Assembly: GCF_001984825.2 (NCBI RefSeq)
Contig: NZ_CP043318.1
Span: forward strand, 2,914,001 to 2,978,000
Source of the DNA: Enterobacter chengduensis
GTDB taxonomy: Bacteria; Pseudomonadota; Gammaproteobacteria; Enterobacterales; Enterobacteriaceae
Direction: 5' to 3'
DNA: 64,000 nt
Part shown: positions 35,566 to 45,273 of the stretch, piece after piece
Layout of the letters: every line of letters begins with the position of its first letter
Position numbering within the stretch: position 1 is the stretch's first letter
Notes under the pieces: model-generated
Seen by the model: only the letters and a program-made list of their open reading frames with translations
Databases searched by the model: none
Told to the model about the DNA's origin: nothing
Program-made: the position numbers and the translations under genes

Positions 35566-36804
35566 TTAGTTTCCTTGCGGCAATCCGTTCAGCTCGGCCT
35601 GGGTGTTTTCAGGCGACACCAGCAGAGTAATTTCCACACGGCGGTTACGGGCGCGGTTTTCAGGCGTCGTGTTCGGCGCCACCGGGTTAATCTCGCCCCG
35701 CCCTTCCGCCTTCACGCGGCCAGGCTGGGAGAGGCTCTCCTGCAGCATTTTCTGCACCGAGCGGGCGCGTTCCAGAGAGAGTTCATAGTTAGAGGCAAAG
35801 CGCGCGCTGCGGATCGGCACGTTGTCGCTGTAGCCCACCACCAGAATTTTGCCGCTGACGTTATTCATCGCCTGCGCAATGCGGTTGATGACCGGCTCAT
35901 AGCGATCGCGTACGACGGTAGAGGCAGAGGCAAACAGCCCGTCGCCCTTCAGGATCACGACGCTGCGGTCCGCTTCGTCTTTCACCGCGACGAGGCCAGC
36001 CTCGATTTCAGGCTTCAGGAAGCCGCGCAGGTTCAGCACCGCCGGTAGCTGACGGGCCGGTTGCTGAATCGTGGTTTCCGGCAGCTGGGACTGGTAAATC
36101 TTCGCCAGCACCGGGCTGGTGTTATCGCCAAGACGCCAGTTAAGCACGATATAAAACAGACAGGCGATAAACCCGGCCAGCGCCACGCAGGCCCACAGGG
36201 GAACCATTGGCCGCCAGAGCTTGCGCAGCACCGGACGATCTTCCGGATGGGGAGAAAGCGCTGGCGGATAGCTACCGCGCACGCCGCGGATCATCTGCCA
36301 CAGGCGCTGCTTGATGGTTTCAAGCTGGGTGCGGCCATTGTCGAGCACCCGATAACGGCCTTCAAAGCCCAGCAGCAGGCAGAAGTTGATCATCTCCAGC
36401 AGCAGAATATGCTCGCGCGGGTTCTGCGACAGGCGCGCCAGCAGCTGGAAGAACTTCTCCCCGCCCCAGGTTTCGTTATGGAACGTCACCAGCAGGCCGT
36501 TGCTTGACCAGACGCCGCTGCTGCCCCAGGGGGTGAGCGCGGCGGCCTCATCGAGGGCCGTACACAGGCAGTAGCGTGCCCCGACGATCACTTCGTAGGG
36601 CAGCCCCGCCTGCTGACAGCGGACTTCGAAACGGCGAATCTCATCAATCAGGCGCTGGCGGAGCGCCACCTGATCGTCATGCGACACCGAATGACGGATC
36701 TGCGGAATCGCATTGAGCAGCGGGTTGGCGGCCGCCACCAGCTGATTGTTGCTACTGGCTCCGGTAAACGCGGCATCACTGCCGGTGTCCTGTCGTTCCT
36801 GCAT
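35566..36804 (-). CDS. tssL: T6SS inner-membrane protein TssL with OmpA-like domain
   Basis: A 412-residue extended TssL. The cytoplasmic DotU domain covers about 20-195, one membrane segment 202-222, and a C-terminal OmpA-like peptidoglycan-binding domain about 280-400 (ILVVGYSDNVPIRSARFASN, then GRGEINPVAPNTTPENRARN). It anchors the machine to the cell wall directly. Three bases separate it from tssM. Confidence 0.95.
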   Translation of the reverse strand: MQERQDTGSDAAFTGASSNNQLVAAANPLLNAIPQIRHSVSHDDQVALRQRLIDEIRRFEVRCQQAGLPYEVIVGARYCLCTALDEAAALTPWGSSGVWSSNGLLVTFHNETWGGEKFFQLLARLSQNPREHILLLEMINFCLLLGFEGRYRVLDNGRTQLETIKQRLWQMIRGVRGSYPPALSPHPEDRPVLRKLWRPMVPLWACVALAGFIACLFYIVLNWRLGDNTSPVLAKIYQSQLPETTIQQPARQLPAVLNLRGFLKPEIEAGLVAVKDEADRSVVILKGDGLFASASTVVRDRYEPVINRIAQAMNNVSGKILVVGYSDNVPIRSARFASNYELSLERARSVQKMLQESLSQPGRVKAEGRGEINPVAPNTTPENRARNRRVEITLLVSPENTQAELNGLPQGN

Positions 36805-36821
36805 ATTAAGCGCTCGCTTTA

Positions 36822-38165
36822 TTATTCTGTCGGGCTACGGATGGCCCAAAACTCCATATCCAGCCCCGGGAATTCCCCTGCAAGGTGCAGGGCGAATGCG
36901 CCGGACTTATCCATCTCGTGCCACAGCTCGCTGCCCTTCTCCAGTTCAAAGTAGCTGTAGCCGGCATGCCACGGGATCTGCGGCGGCGCGACAGGCATGG
37001 CGCGCAGCATAATGCCCGGCAGCTGCAGCTGAACCAGATCGCGGATTTTCGACACCGGTGCGACCTTCATCTGCGCCGGGAAATGGGTTTGCAGATGTTC
37101 GCCCGGCACATTGGCCTTGACGGCCAGCACGAAGCCAAACTCGCGCACCATGCTGGTTTCAGGCACCGTGGCGATGTTCAGGCCGTGAGAGCGCTCGTTA
37201 AGCGGCAGCTGAATCGCGTGATCTTCCATCACCAGCGACAGCCCCTGACGCAGCATCAGCATCAGCTTGCTGAAGCAGTTTGCCAGATCGTCATGATCGT
37301 AAATCGGCAGCACGCTTTCGGCGGCGCGCTGCGAGGTCCAGGTGGCGAGTTCGGTCGCGAACGGCAGCCAGCTGCGCCAGAGCGTTTCGGGATGCAGCAG
37401 CGGGAGGGTTTTTAAATGCGATACCTCACCCAGATGACGGTTCACCAGCGAAAGCAGCGTAAATTCAATCAGCTCAGAGGTGTTAAAGCGGCCAGGCTGG
37501 CGCAAGCGACCGCCAATTTGCTGGCTGCGCTGTACCAGCAGGCCGTGCAGATCGTTGTTCATGCTGTAGATCTGCGGGCTGTTGTTGGCGTTCAGCATCG
37601 GCGGGATATAGCTGTTGTCGAGCCGTACGTGGTTGTCGTTTCGCTTCTCGGTGACAAACGCCACGCCGATGGCGGTCCACTCTGCCGTGAGGTCTTTTTC
37701 CAGCATCAGGGTCAGACGCAGGCGGCCAAACTGGACGGTAGCATCCCCCACCGACATGGCGTTATCGTCTTCCACCTCCTGCTCGAAGGCGACGAAGCGC
37801 GCCAGCGAGGACGACTCTTCGCTAAAAATCACCTCTTCTCTCTCGCCGCGACGAACCGGCAGCGCGAGCACCACCTTTTCGTTGGTGAGATTGTCAGGGA
37901 TGCTGAGCGGCACAGGGCCGTTGCGCCCGTTACGCACCTGGAAGAAGGTGCCGTCCGGCAGCAGGCCGCTGCAGTAGCTCAGGGCAATGCATCCCTGACG
38001 AAGCATCGCTTCATCCAGTTCAACGTCAAGAAAACCCCAGAGATAGGACCGCTGTAGCGCACCCCATTCACGAACATGGTTGAGCAGATAGCTTTCAGTC
38101 CGCTGAAAATGGTGTGGACGCAGGAACATGCCTTCGGTCCAGACGACCTTTTCTGCTTTCGTCAT
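36822..38165 (-). CDS. tssK: T6SS baseplate protein TssK
   Basis: A 447-residue TssK/ImpJ/VasE protein, starting with the conserved VVWTEGMFLRPHHFQ segment. TssK connects the baseplate wedge to the membrane complex. The length is typical. 28 bases lie between it and tssJ. Confidence 0.96.
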   Translation of the reverse strand: MTKAEKVVWTEGMFLRPHHFQRTESYLLNHVREWGALQRSYLWGFLDVELDEAMLRQGCIALSYCSGLLPDGTFFQVRNGRNGPVPLSIPDNLTNEKVVLALPVRRGEREEVIFSEESSSLARFVAFEQEVEDDNAMSVGDATVQFGRLRLTLMLEKDLTAEWTAIGVAFVTEKRNDNHVRLDNSYIPPMLNANNSPQIYSMNNDLHGLLVQRSQQIGGRLRQPGRFNTSELIEFTLLSLVNRHLGEVSHLKTLPLLHPETLWRSWLPFATELATWTSQRAAESVLPIYDHDDLANCFSKLMLMLRQGLSLVMEDHAIQLPLNERSHGLNIATVPETSMVREFGFVLAVKANVPGEHLQTHFPAQMKVAPVSKIRDLVQLQLPGIMLRAMPVAPPQIPWHAGYSYFELEKGSELWHEMDKSGAFALHLAGEFPGLDMEFWAIRSPTE

Positions 38166-38193
38166 GATGATGTGTTTCCTGTTTTGAAGCGCG

Positions 38194-38697
38194 TTACTGG
38201 CTGATGACCCGAATGCCGTTCACGTCGAGAAAAACGTTGGCCTGGAGCTCATCTGCGGACCCTTTCCAGAACTGGTAGATATGATTTTCGCCAGGCACGG
38301 GCAGAGGGAGTGAAACGCGCCATTTTTTGCCATCCAGCATCTGATACTCCGCCATCACGCCGATATAGCGGGCTTCCGGAGAGCTTTGCCCGCTGAGGGT
38401 TTTTGACAGCTGTCCCGGCATCAGGAAGAACACATCGCTGTTCAGCAGATTCGCGCCAAGCGTGGCTGACGCGTTGTTCTGCAGCGAATAGAAGTCGCTG
38501 GACATGAAATCCGCATCGGATTTCAGCAACAGCACCCGGACCTTAAGCGGCGCAGAGTCATTGATTTGTGGATGAGCCTGAAACTGCAGATTGTAGCGGG
38601 AGGGGTCGCTGTGTGAAGACGACGTACAGCCACTGACAAGGGCGAAAATCACCGCGTAAAAGAATAACCACAGCTTATGAAAATTTTTATGATTCAT
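38194..38697 (-). CDS. tssJ: T6SS outer-membrane lipoprotein TssJ
   Basis: A 167-residue lipoprotein: hydrophobic leader, lipobox VSGC at about 21-24, and a transthyretin-like beta sandwich with APLKVRVLLLKSDADFMSSDFY, typical of TssJ/VasD. It anchors TssM to the outer membrane. It lies between the SH3 lipoprotein and tssK. Confidence 0.93.
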   Translation of the reverse strand: MNHKNFHKLWLFFYAVIFALVSGCTSSSHSDPSRYNLQFQAHPQINDSAPLKVRVLLLKSDADFMSSDFYSLQNNASATLGANLLNSDVFFLMPGQLSKTLSGQSSPEARYIGVMAEYQMLDGKKWRVSLPLPVPGENHIYQFWKGSADELQANVFLDVNGIRVISQ

Positions 38698-38720
38698 AAA
38701 AATGCGCTCATGAAAGCCGT

Positions 38721-39215
38721 TTAGTTCAGGATCCAGGTACCGTTAGCGCTGTCTTTGCAGGCCTTGCTGTTGCCATCGACGTCGACGCAGGTCGCTTTTT
38801 TACGTGCCTTCGGACGAATAGCCTGTTTACGCACGGCAGCGTCGTACTGGTCAGCCTTGATCACGGCGCGCATCGGGACGTAACCAATCAGCTGTTCATT
38901 ACCTTCATCGGCAAGCGCCATCCAGTAGTGTTCAACCTGCCCCAGCACCACGTAGGTTTTTCCGGTCTCAAGATTACGGATAACTTTCCCACCGAAGTCA
39001 GGTCGACTCATCAGGGAGGCCGGGTACATAGCGCGATAAGGCTCGTTGACCGGCGTGAACTCCGCTGGCGGGGTAACGGCGTGACGGTGGGTTAAGGTGA
39101 CGCCGTTGACCTGGCTGGTCTCGATCGTATCGTCGTTGATTACAGGTTTCTGCGGCGCTTTACAGCCCGCCACCGCCATTACAAACAGAAGTGAAAACAG
39201 TACGCGCATTTTCAT
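38721..39215 (-). CDS. SH3-like lipoprotein, first gene of the T6SS operon
   Basis: A 164-residue lipoprotein: leader MKMRVLFSLLFVMAV with lipobox AGC near residue 16-18, then an SH3-like domain at about 65-120 (GGKVIRNLETGKTYVVLGQ, then GYVPMRAVIKAD) and a Lys/Arg-rich C-terminal stretch. Bacterial SH3 domains often bind cell wall. It may help fix the machine in the envelope. GGAAAAGC precedes the start. The T6SS promoter should lie upstream, in 39,216-39,500. Confidence 0.75.
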   Translation of the reverse strand: MKMRVLFSLLFVMAVAGCKAPQKPVINDDTIETSQVNGVTLTHRHAVTPPAEFTPVNEPYRAMYPASLMSRPDFGGKVIRNLETGKTYVVLGQVEHYWMALADEGNEQLIGYVPMRAVIKADQYDAAVRKQAIRPKARKKATCVDVDGNSKACKDSANGTWILN

Positions 39216-40217
39216 ATGCTTTTCCGTAGCGATATTTCGATGATGAAGATAAGGGGGTGAAGTTTGACTTAAGTGCTATTGTTAAAATAGCCAGGATATT
39301 TTCAGGGCGTGACTATTTTAAGGGCATAGCTACCGCACGAGCCCTTCAGAATAAGGCCCAGCGTCTTCCTGACATATTTTGACAAACGGTAAACAAGTTT
39401 ACATGAGCTCCGCTTCAATTCAATATTTACCGTTACGTAACTGTTGGTAAATGAAGCAGTCGCGAAATTATAGGATTAATCTTATGAAAAAAACCCGACG
39501 CGGCCTACACTCTCTTATTTCCCCACCATGAGACCATGCAATGCATTGTTTTAAAATAAAAAAAGCGCAAAAGAGAACCACTTTCATTAACGCAATAACG
39601 CTATTATGACCACTACCATAATTAGTAGAATTCACGTTTTAGTGATAACGGATGGATAGAGTAACAATGAATTATTTGTTGCACTAACAGGGTATCTTTA
39701 ATATTCCGCGCAATTCTCTGCCTGAATGGAAATATTTTACTTATGTGGCGCACGTTAATTTCACGCCGCAAAATAACTCTTTATTTCACGAAGTGATAAT
39801 TACCCACTCTGGCATAAATTATACGCATTAATCATTAAGCCGCAGTTAACCTTTCCGGCACTGTGGCCAGCGAAAAATGGACGCCATCGCCCGCCAGGCG
39901 TGAGCAGCGTTTATCCTCTCCACCCTCGGGCTTCATTCGAAGTTTTACTGGTGCTACATCTTTTCCTGCTCACGCCATCTATCTCGCCTACCGGGCAATA
40001 GATAAGATTTATTATTCAAATGATAAAAAATCGTTATAATTTCTTTAAATATTTAATCACCAGAACGGGTAACACACTGTAATAGAAACATTTTAAGAAA
40101 AAGCCTTTTCACGCAACGCGTGCAATCGGCCATCCGGCCGTCATTGCTTTCGCTTATCGTTATCTGCAGTGCGCTATCCGTTCAGACGCTGTGTGACCGA
40201 ACAAATCAGGAGTGGGT
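39216..40217. promoter_or_regulatory. 1-kb intergenic region, divergent T6SS and ydeP promoters
   Basis: No gene is visible. The region is AT-rich and must hold the promoters of the minus-strand T6SS operon and the plus-strand ydeP gene. TTAAAATAG (39282-39290) and CTATTTTAA (39313-39321) make a perfect 9-bp inverted repeat with a 22-base gap, placed about 70-105 bases upstream of the first T6SS gene. ACGGTAAA (39386-39393) and TTTACCGT (39426-39433) make a second. A 15-codon frame at 39484-39531 (MKKTRRGLHSLISPP) has AGGA upstream but is too short to call. Exact promoter boxes could not be fixed by eye. Confidence 0.5.
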
Positions 40218-42506
40218 ATGAACAAAAAGAGACGCTCGGTGCCGGGCATCAGACACTATGACGGTCCTGCCGGCGGCTGGGGCGCGTTAAAAGCGACGGC
40301 CATCGCGGTACGTACCCAAATGGATACCCTTGACGCTCCCGCGACGCTGCTGCGTACTAACCAGCCTGACGGCTTCGACTGCCCGGGCTGCGCGTGGCCC
40401 GATAAAGAACACAAATCGACCTTCCAGTTCTGCGAGAACGGCGCCAAAGCGGTGACCTGGGAAGCGACCAGCAAGCGCGTTACCCCCGCGTTTCTGGCAG
40501 AAAACAGCGTCTCCTCGCTGCTGGCAAAATCGGACTTTGAGCTGGAAGGGTACGGCCGGCTGACGCATCCCCTGCGCTATGACCGGGCAAGCGATACCTT
40601 CCGGCCCGTCGACTGGGACGAGGCGTTCCAGCGCATCGGCGAAGTGTTGCGCGGGCTCGAGCCGGATCGGGTCGAGTTCTATACCTCCGGGCGCGCCTCT
40701 AACGAAGCGGCGTATCTGTTCCAGCTGTTCGCGCGCGAATACGGCACCAACAACTTCCCCGACTGCTCGAACATGTGTCACGAGGCCACCAGCGTCGGCT
40801 TGCCCCGTTCGATTGGCATCGGGAAAGGAACCGTCTCGCTGGACGACTTCGACAAGACGGAGCTGGTGATCTCCATCGGCCATAATCCCGGTACGAACCA
40901 TCCGCGCATGATGGGCACGCTCCACGAGCTGGCGCGGCGCAACGTGCCGATTATCGTCTTTAACCCGCTGCGCGAACGCGCGCTGGAACGCTTCGCCGAT
41001 CCGCAAAGCGTGATTGAAATGGCGACCTATAGCTCCACGGACATCGCCTCCACCTACTTCCAGGTGAAGGCCGGAGGCGATGCCGCCGCGCTGAAAGGCA
41101 TTGCTAAACACCTGCTGGAAATGGAGGCCGAACGCGGTGACGTGCTGGATCGCGCCTTTATTGCCGAGCACACCCAGGGCATTGAGGACTTCTCCGCCGA
41201 TATCGCGCAGACCCGCTGGGACGAGATCGAACGCGAGTCAGGCCTGAGCCAGTCGGCGCTCAAACAGGTGGCCGAGGCCTATGCGAAATCGAATGCCACC
41301 ATCATTACTTACGGAATGGGGATTACCCAGCACAATAAAGGTACGGCAAACGTCCGCCTGATCGCCGACCTGCTGCTGCTGCGCGGCAATATCGGCAAGC
41401 CCGGCGCGGGTATCTGCCCCCTTCGCGGTCACTCGAACGTGCAGGGTAACCGCACCGTCGGGATTAGCGAGAAGCCTACGCCGGCATTTCTGAACCGTCT
41501 GAAAGACGTGTTCGGCTTTGAGCCGCCGTCTCACCACGGACACGATGCGGTACAGGCCACACAGGCGATGATCGACGGCCGCGCGAAGGCGCTTATCTGC
41601 CTCGGCGGTAATTTTGCGGTGGCGATGCCCGATCACGAGCGGGGCTTCCCGGCGATGGGCAGCCTGGATTTAAGCGTCCACGTCGGCACCAAGCTGAACC
41701 GAACCCATCTGCTGGTGGGCAAGGAGACCTTTATTTTTCCGTGCCTTGGCCGCACGGAGCTGGATATTCAGGCCACCGGGCGTCAGTCCATTACCGTCGA
41801 AGACTCGATGTCGATGGTGCATGCCTCATCCGGCAAGCTGAAGCCCGCCTCGCCGCTGCTCCGTTCGGAACCCGCTATCGTCGCCGGCATGGCGAAAGCG
41901 ACCCTGACGGAAACCCGCGTGGACTGGCTGACGCTGGTTGAGGATTACGACCGCATTCGCGAGCTGATCGAGCAGACCATTCCGGGCTTCGAGCACTACA
42001 ATGCGCGGATCCGCGTGCCCGGCGGCTTCCGTATGCCGCTGCCGCCGACGCAGCGAATCTGGCCGACGGCGACGGGCAAAGCGATGTTCTCGGTGTTCGA
42101 CGGCGTGCACGAAAACGCCAGCGGTGAAGGTGAGCACGTTCTGCGCCTGATCACCCTGCGCAGCCACGACCAGTACAACACCACCATTTACGCCCTGGAC
42201 GACCGCTACCGCGGCGTTTTTGGCCGCCGCGACGTGCTGTTTATGAACGAAGAGGACATGGCGCAGTCAGGGCTGGAGCACGGCGACCGCGTGGATATCG
42301 AAACCGCCCTCCCCGGCAGCGTTCAGCGCCTGAACGACATTACCGTGGTGGCGTACAGCATCGCGCCGGGCACCGTCGGCGCCTATTATCCGGAGGCCAA
42401 CGTGCTGGTACCGCTTGATTATCTGGACAAGGACAGCGGCACGCCGTCGTATAAATCCGTTCCGGTTCGCATCACGCTGCGCTCGAAAGAGATCCGCATG
42501 CTGTAG
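40218..42506 (+). CDS. ydeP: FdhF/YdeP-family molybdopterin oxidoreductase
   Basis: A 762-residue member of the YdeP branch of formate dehydrogenase-like proteins. It has FDCPGCAWPD at 53-62 with Cys55 and Cys58 and a further Cys at 72, FYTSGRASNEAAYLFQLFA, DCSNMCHE, and GAGICPLRGHSNVQG, all as in E. coli YdeP as I remember it. E. coli YdeP is linked to acid resistance, controlled by EvgA. The substrate is not established. The ATG at 40218 follows AGGAG. A LysR regulator follows after only 21 bases and may be in the same operon. Confidence 0.88.
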   Translation: MNKKRRSVPGIRHYDGPAGGWGALKATAIAVRTQMDTLDAPATLLRTNQPDGFDCPGCAWPDKEHKSTFQFCENGAKAVTWEATSKRVTPAFLAENSVSSLLAKSDFELEGYGRLTHPLRYDRASDTFRPVDWDEAFQRIGEVLRGLEPDRVEFYTSGRASNEAAYLFQLFAREYGTNNFPDCSNMCHEATSVGLPRSIGIGKGTVSLDDFDKTELVISIGHNPGTNHPRMMGTLHELARRNVPIIVFNPLRERALERFADPQSVIEMATYSSTDIASTYFQVKAGGDAAALKGIAKHLLEMEAERGDVLDRAFIAEHTQGIEDFSADIAQTRWDEIERESGLSQSALKQVAEAYAKSNATIITYGMGITQHNKGTANVRLIADLLLLRGNIGKPGAGICPLRGHSNVQGNRTVGISEKPTPAFLNRLKDVFGFEPPSHHGHDAVQATQAMIDGRAKALICLGGNFAVAMPDHERGFPAMGSLDLSVHVGTKLNRTHLLVGKETFIFPCLGRTELDIQATGRQSITVEDSMSMVHASSGKLKPASPLLRSEPAIVAGMAKATLTETRVDWLTLVEDYDRIRELIEQTIPGFEHYNARIRVPGGFRMPLPPTQRIWPTATGKAMFSVFDGVHENASGEGEHVLRLITLRSHDQYNTTIYALDDRYRGVFGRRDVLFMNEEDMAQSGLEHGDRVDIETALPGSVQRLNDITVVAYSIAPGTVGAYYPEANVLVPLDYLDKDSGTPSYKSVPVRITLRSKEIRML

Positions 42507-42527
42507 GGCTGCGCGCGCGTAAAAAAG

Positions 42528-43424
42528 ATGGATATTAAACAGTTAAAATATTTAATCGCGCTCGACGAGACCCGCCATTTTGGCAAGGCGGCCTCGCAGT
42601 GCAACATCACCCAGCCGACCCTCTCCATGCGCATCCGCAGCCTGGAAGAGGAGCTGGGGCTGGTGCTGATTGCGCGCGGGCAGCGCTTTGAAGGGTTTAC
42701 GCCGGAGGGAGAGCGCATCCTCGCGTGGGCGCGCGCTCTGCTGGCGGCGCACGACGGGCTACAGGCGGAGGCCGCGCTGTGCAAAGGCCAGGTGGTGGGC
42801 GAACTCCGTCTGGGGATGGTGCCGCTGGCGAGCGTCGATCCGATGATCTTTATTCGCCTGCTGACGCAAAAATACCCGGAGCTGACCTACAGCCTCTACG
42901 CCATGTCCTCGGCGCAGATTGCCGACGGCGTCAGCCGCAATCAGCTGGAGCTGGGCATTTGCTATCTCAACAGCGTCGACGCCAGCCTGTTCGACATAAT
43001 CCGGCTGCCAAACACGAAGATGGGCCTGCTGCACGACACTCGCCGCTTCCGGCTCGCTCGGGAGAGCTTGACCTGGCAGGACCTGACGGATTTTCCGCTG
43101 GGGTTTCTGACCAAAGGGATGCACTACCGGGCCCACGTGGAGGCCAGCCTTAACGCGGCAGGCATTGAACCAACCTCCGTTTTCGAGAGCGACTCCACGT
43201 TCCAGATCATTCAGGCGGTGCAGAGCGGCGTGTGCTGCGCCGTCATGCCCCTGAACAACGGCCTGGAGGATCTGAACAGCCATTTCAGGATTATCCCCAT
43301 CGCCGACGCGAACATTGACGCGCCTGTCGGCCTGATTATGCGCAGGCAGAAACCGGTCTCCTCCCTGGCGCTGCGCTGTTTTAACGACGCGCGGGAGATT
43401 TATCACGCCAGCAATGAGGCGTAG
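42528..43424 (+). CDS. LysR-family transcriptional regulator
   Basis: A 298-residue LysR regulator: N-terminal winged helix-turn-helix (about 1-60, HFGKAASQCNITQPTLSMRIRSLEE in two pieces) and a substrate-binding effector domain (about 90-295). It sits 21 bases behind ydeP in the same direction, so it may control that gene. Its last 22 bases overlap the convergent PhnD-like gene. The effector is unknown. Confidence 0.9.
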   Translation: MDIKQLKYLIALDETRHFGKAASQCNITQPTLSMRIRSLEEELGLVLIARGQRFEGFTPEGERILAWARALLAAHDGLQAEAALCKGQVVGELRLGMVPLASVDPMIFIRLLTQKYPELTYSLYAMSSAQIADGVSRNQLELGICYLNSVDASLFDIIRLPNTKMGLLHDTRRFRLARESLTWQDLTDFPLGFLTKGMHYRAHVEASLNAAGIEPTSVFESDSTFQIIQAVQSGVCCAVMPLNNGLEDLNSHFRIIPIADANIDAPVGLIMRRQKPVSSLALRCFNDAREIYHASNEA

Positions 43425-44161
43425 GCCTGACGCGTCACCGCGCTAAAGCCGTTGATGAGCACCGCGTCGCAGACGGCCCGGTGTTCCGGCGAGCTCACCA
43501 GCGCGTGGAGCGCGTCGCGAAGGGCCTCAAGGGTGTCAGGTTGAGTCTGCTGCGAGGTAATCAGCGGCAGTCCCGGCGTCAGCGGCGTATGGTCAATGAC
43601 CGTCAGCCCCTTAAGACTTACCGGCTCGTGGCACTGCAGCAGCGCCCAGGTGACGCAGTCGATGGCCGCGATATCCCCCGCCCCGCGTTTGACGTCAATC
43701 AGCGACCGGCGATGGCTGCCGCTAAAGGACGTTTGTGCGAAGAATGGACCGTCGCTCGCCAGGGGAGCCACTTTTTTGCGCAGCGCGTTATAGCCGGACT
43801 GCGAGTCAGGAGCGTTACAGACCGCGCGTCGTCCGCGAAAATCCGCCAGCGTGAGGTGCCTATCCTCCTCGCGCACCGCCAGAAAGCTGCGGTACTGGAA
43901 CCCTTCGCAGCCCGGTGCCGCGTAGTGAAAACAGCCGACCACCTGCACCTCCGGGAGCTGCGTGACCAGCGGATAGCCGCAGGTCTGGCTGAGGACAAGC
44001 CCAGGCTGCTGCCAGTGGGCCAGCAGGTCAGATTCCGGCCAGCCGGGGTCGCCGTCGACGGACACGCCCCGCGCGGCCAGTAATCCCTTAACCGCCAGCC
44101 AGAGCGCGCGGGTGTCGGCGCGATCCACCGCGTACATGGGAAACGCCAGCAGATTATTCAT
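43403..44161 (-). CDS. PhnD-like substrate-binding-fold protein without signal peptide
   Basis: A 252-residue protein with the fold pattern of phosphate/phosphonate ABC binding proteins (PhnD-like): FRGRRAVCNAPDSQSGYNAL near 125-145 and FSGSHRRSLIDVKRGAGDIAAID near 165-190. The start at 44161 follows AGGGGGAGGGG and leaves no signal peptide, and no permease or ATPase gene is near, so it is unlikely to be a normal transporter part. It overlaps the upstream desaturase gene by 8 bases, so the two are co-translated. Confidence 0.72.
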   Translation of the reverse strand: MNNLLAFPMYAVDRADTRALWLAVKGLLAARGVSVDGDPGWPESDLLAHWQQPGLVLSQTCGYPLVTQLPEVQVVGCFHYAAPGCEGFQYRSFLAVREEDRHLTLADFRGRRAVCNAPDSQSGYNALRKKVAPLASDGPFFAQTSFSGSHRRSLIDVKRGAGDIAAIDCVTWALLQCHEPVSLKGLTVIDHTPLTPGLPLITSQQTQPDTLEALRDALHALVSSPEHRAVCDAVLINGFSAVTRQAYASLLA

Positions 44162-45125
44162 ACCCCTCCCCCTGTTGCTTTCCGGGATGAACGGTGACGT
44201 CGACGGGCCTGACCCAGAACTGGCGCAGCCACTCACCGTAGCCCCTGACGAGAAAACCGTGGTTGCGCAGCTGGTACGCCTCCCGATTTTGCTGGTAGAT
44301 CGCCTTCAGCCCGTACCACGGAACGCCGGGTAAATCGTGATGAACTGAATGGTAGTTGAGATTTAAAAACAGTACCCGCCAAAACAGCCCGGCCTCGTTA
44401 ATGACGGAGCGCGCGAGCGGATCGTCCGCCGCGCGATGTTCGAAAAAGGAGCGGACCTTGGTCAGCGCCAGCGCCGGATAGCTGACCGCCAGCACGAACC
44501 AGACGGGTGAAAAACCGGTATGCGTCATCCACGCGAAGAGCGCCGCCAGCAGCAGCCCGTGAACCAGCCACATGCACATGGCCCGCAGGCGTAGATGGCG
44601 AAATGCCGCCGCGGCGCTGCCCAGCGTCTGGAGGATATCCAGCAGCGGCGCCAGCATCAGCCGCCCGGGGAAGGTGTTTCGGGCGCGAATGACGCGTTTC
44701 TGCCACGCGGAAAAACGCGCCCAGCTCTCGTCGGTAAAATAGTACGACTCCGGATCATCCACCGGATGGGTCAGGCTATGGTGCCGATGATGGGCGAGAT
44801 GGGAATCCCGGTACAGGCCATACGGATACCAGACCGCCAGCGGAAGCGTGCCGAACAGCTGGTTGAGCCAGGCAAAACGCGTGGGGTGCCCGTGGATCAG
44901 CTCATGCTGCAGGGACATATACCAGGCGGTAAATCCGATCAGCAGCAGCGTGGCGGGCAGCAGGCCAAGCGTTTGCCAGAACGCCAGCGCGGCAAACCAG
45001 CCTGCATAAATAGTGATGATTAACAGCCACGTGGGCAGTTCGCTCCGCCATAAAAAGCCCGATGCGAGGTGGCGGATGCGTTCGCGCTGTTGCGGATGTA
45101 AATAGAGAGAGCTTCGTTGACCCAT
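44154..45125 (-). CDS. Membrane fatty acid desaturase
   Basis: A 323-residue integral membrane di-iron enzyme. Three histidine boxes are visible: HELIHGH at 74-80, HLAHHRHH at 109-116, and NYHSVHHDLP near 275. Hydrophobic segments lie around 33-70, 90-105 and 185-225. The family introduces double bonds or hydroxyl groups into acyl chains or related lipids; substrate not predictable. It is upstream of and coupled to the PhnD-like gene. The start at 45125 has AAGGA directly adjacent, so the exact start is uncertain. Confidence 0.85.
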   Translation of the reverse strand: MGQRSSLYLHPQQRERIRHLASGFLWRSELPTWLLIITIYAGWFAALAFWQTLGLLPATLLLIGFTAWYMSLQHELIHGHPTRFAWLNQLFGTLPLAVWYPYGLYRDSHLAHHRHHSLTHPVDDPESYYFTDESWARFSAWQKRVIRARNTFPGRLMLAPLLDILQTLGSAAAAFRHLRLRAMCMWLVHGLLLAALFAWMTHTGFSPVWFVLAVSYPALALTKVRSFFEHRAADDPLARSVINEAGLFWRVLFLNLNYHSVHHDLPGVPWYGLKAIYQQNREAYQLRNHGFLVRGYGEWLRQFWVRPVDVTVHPGKQQGEGYE

Positions 45126-45273
45126 TCCTTCAGACGCCGTTTCGCCAGAGACAGTGCCCTGACGATCGGGGATAACGCCTGAAATAACAAAGAACTTAAA
45201 TCGCTTTGCTTTGCCAGAAACAGAGGCGCACGCGCTGCTTGACTTATTCTGTGATAAAGGTACTTTTCAGGAC

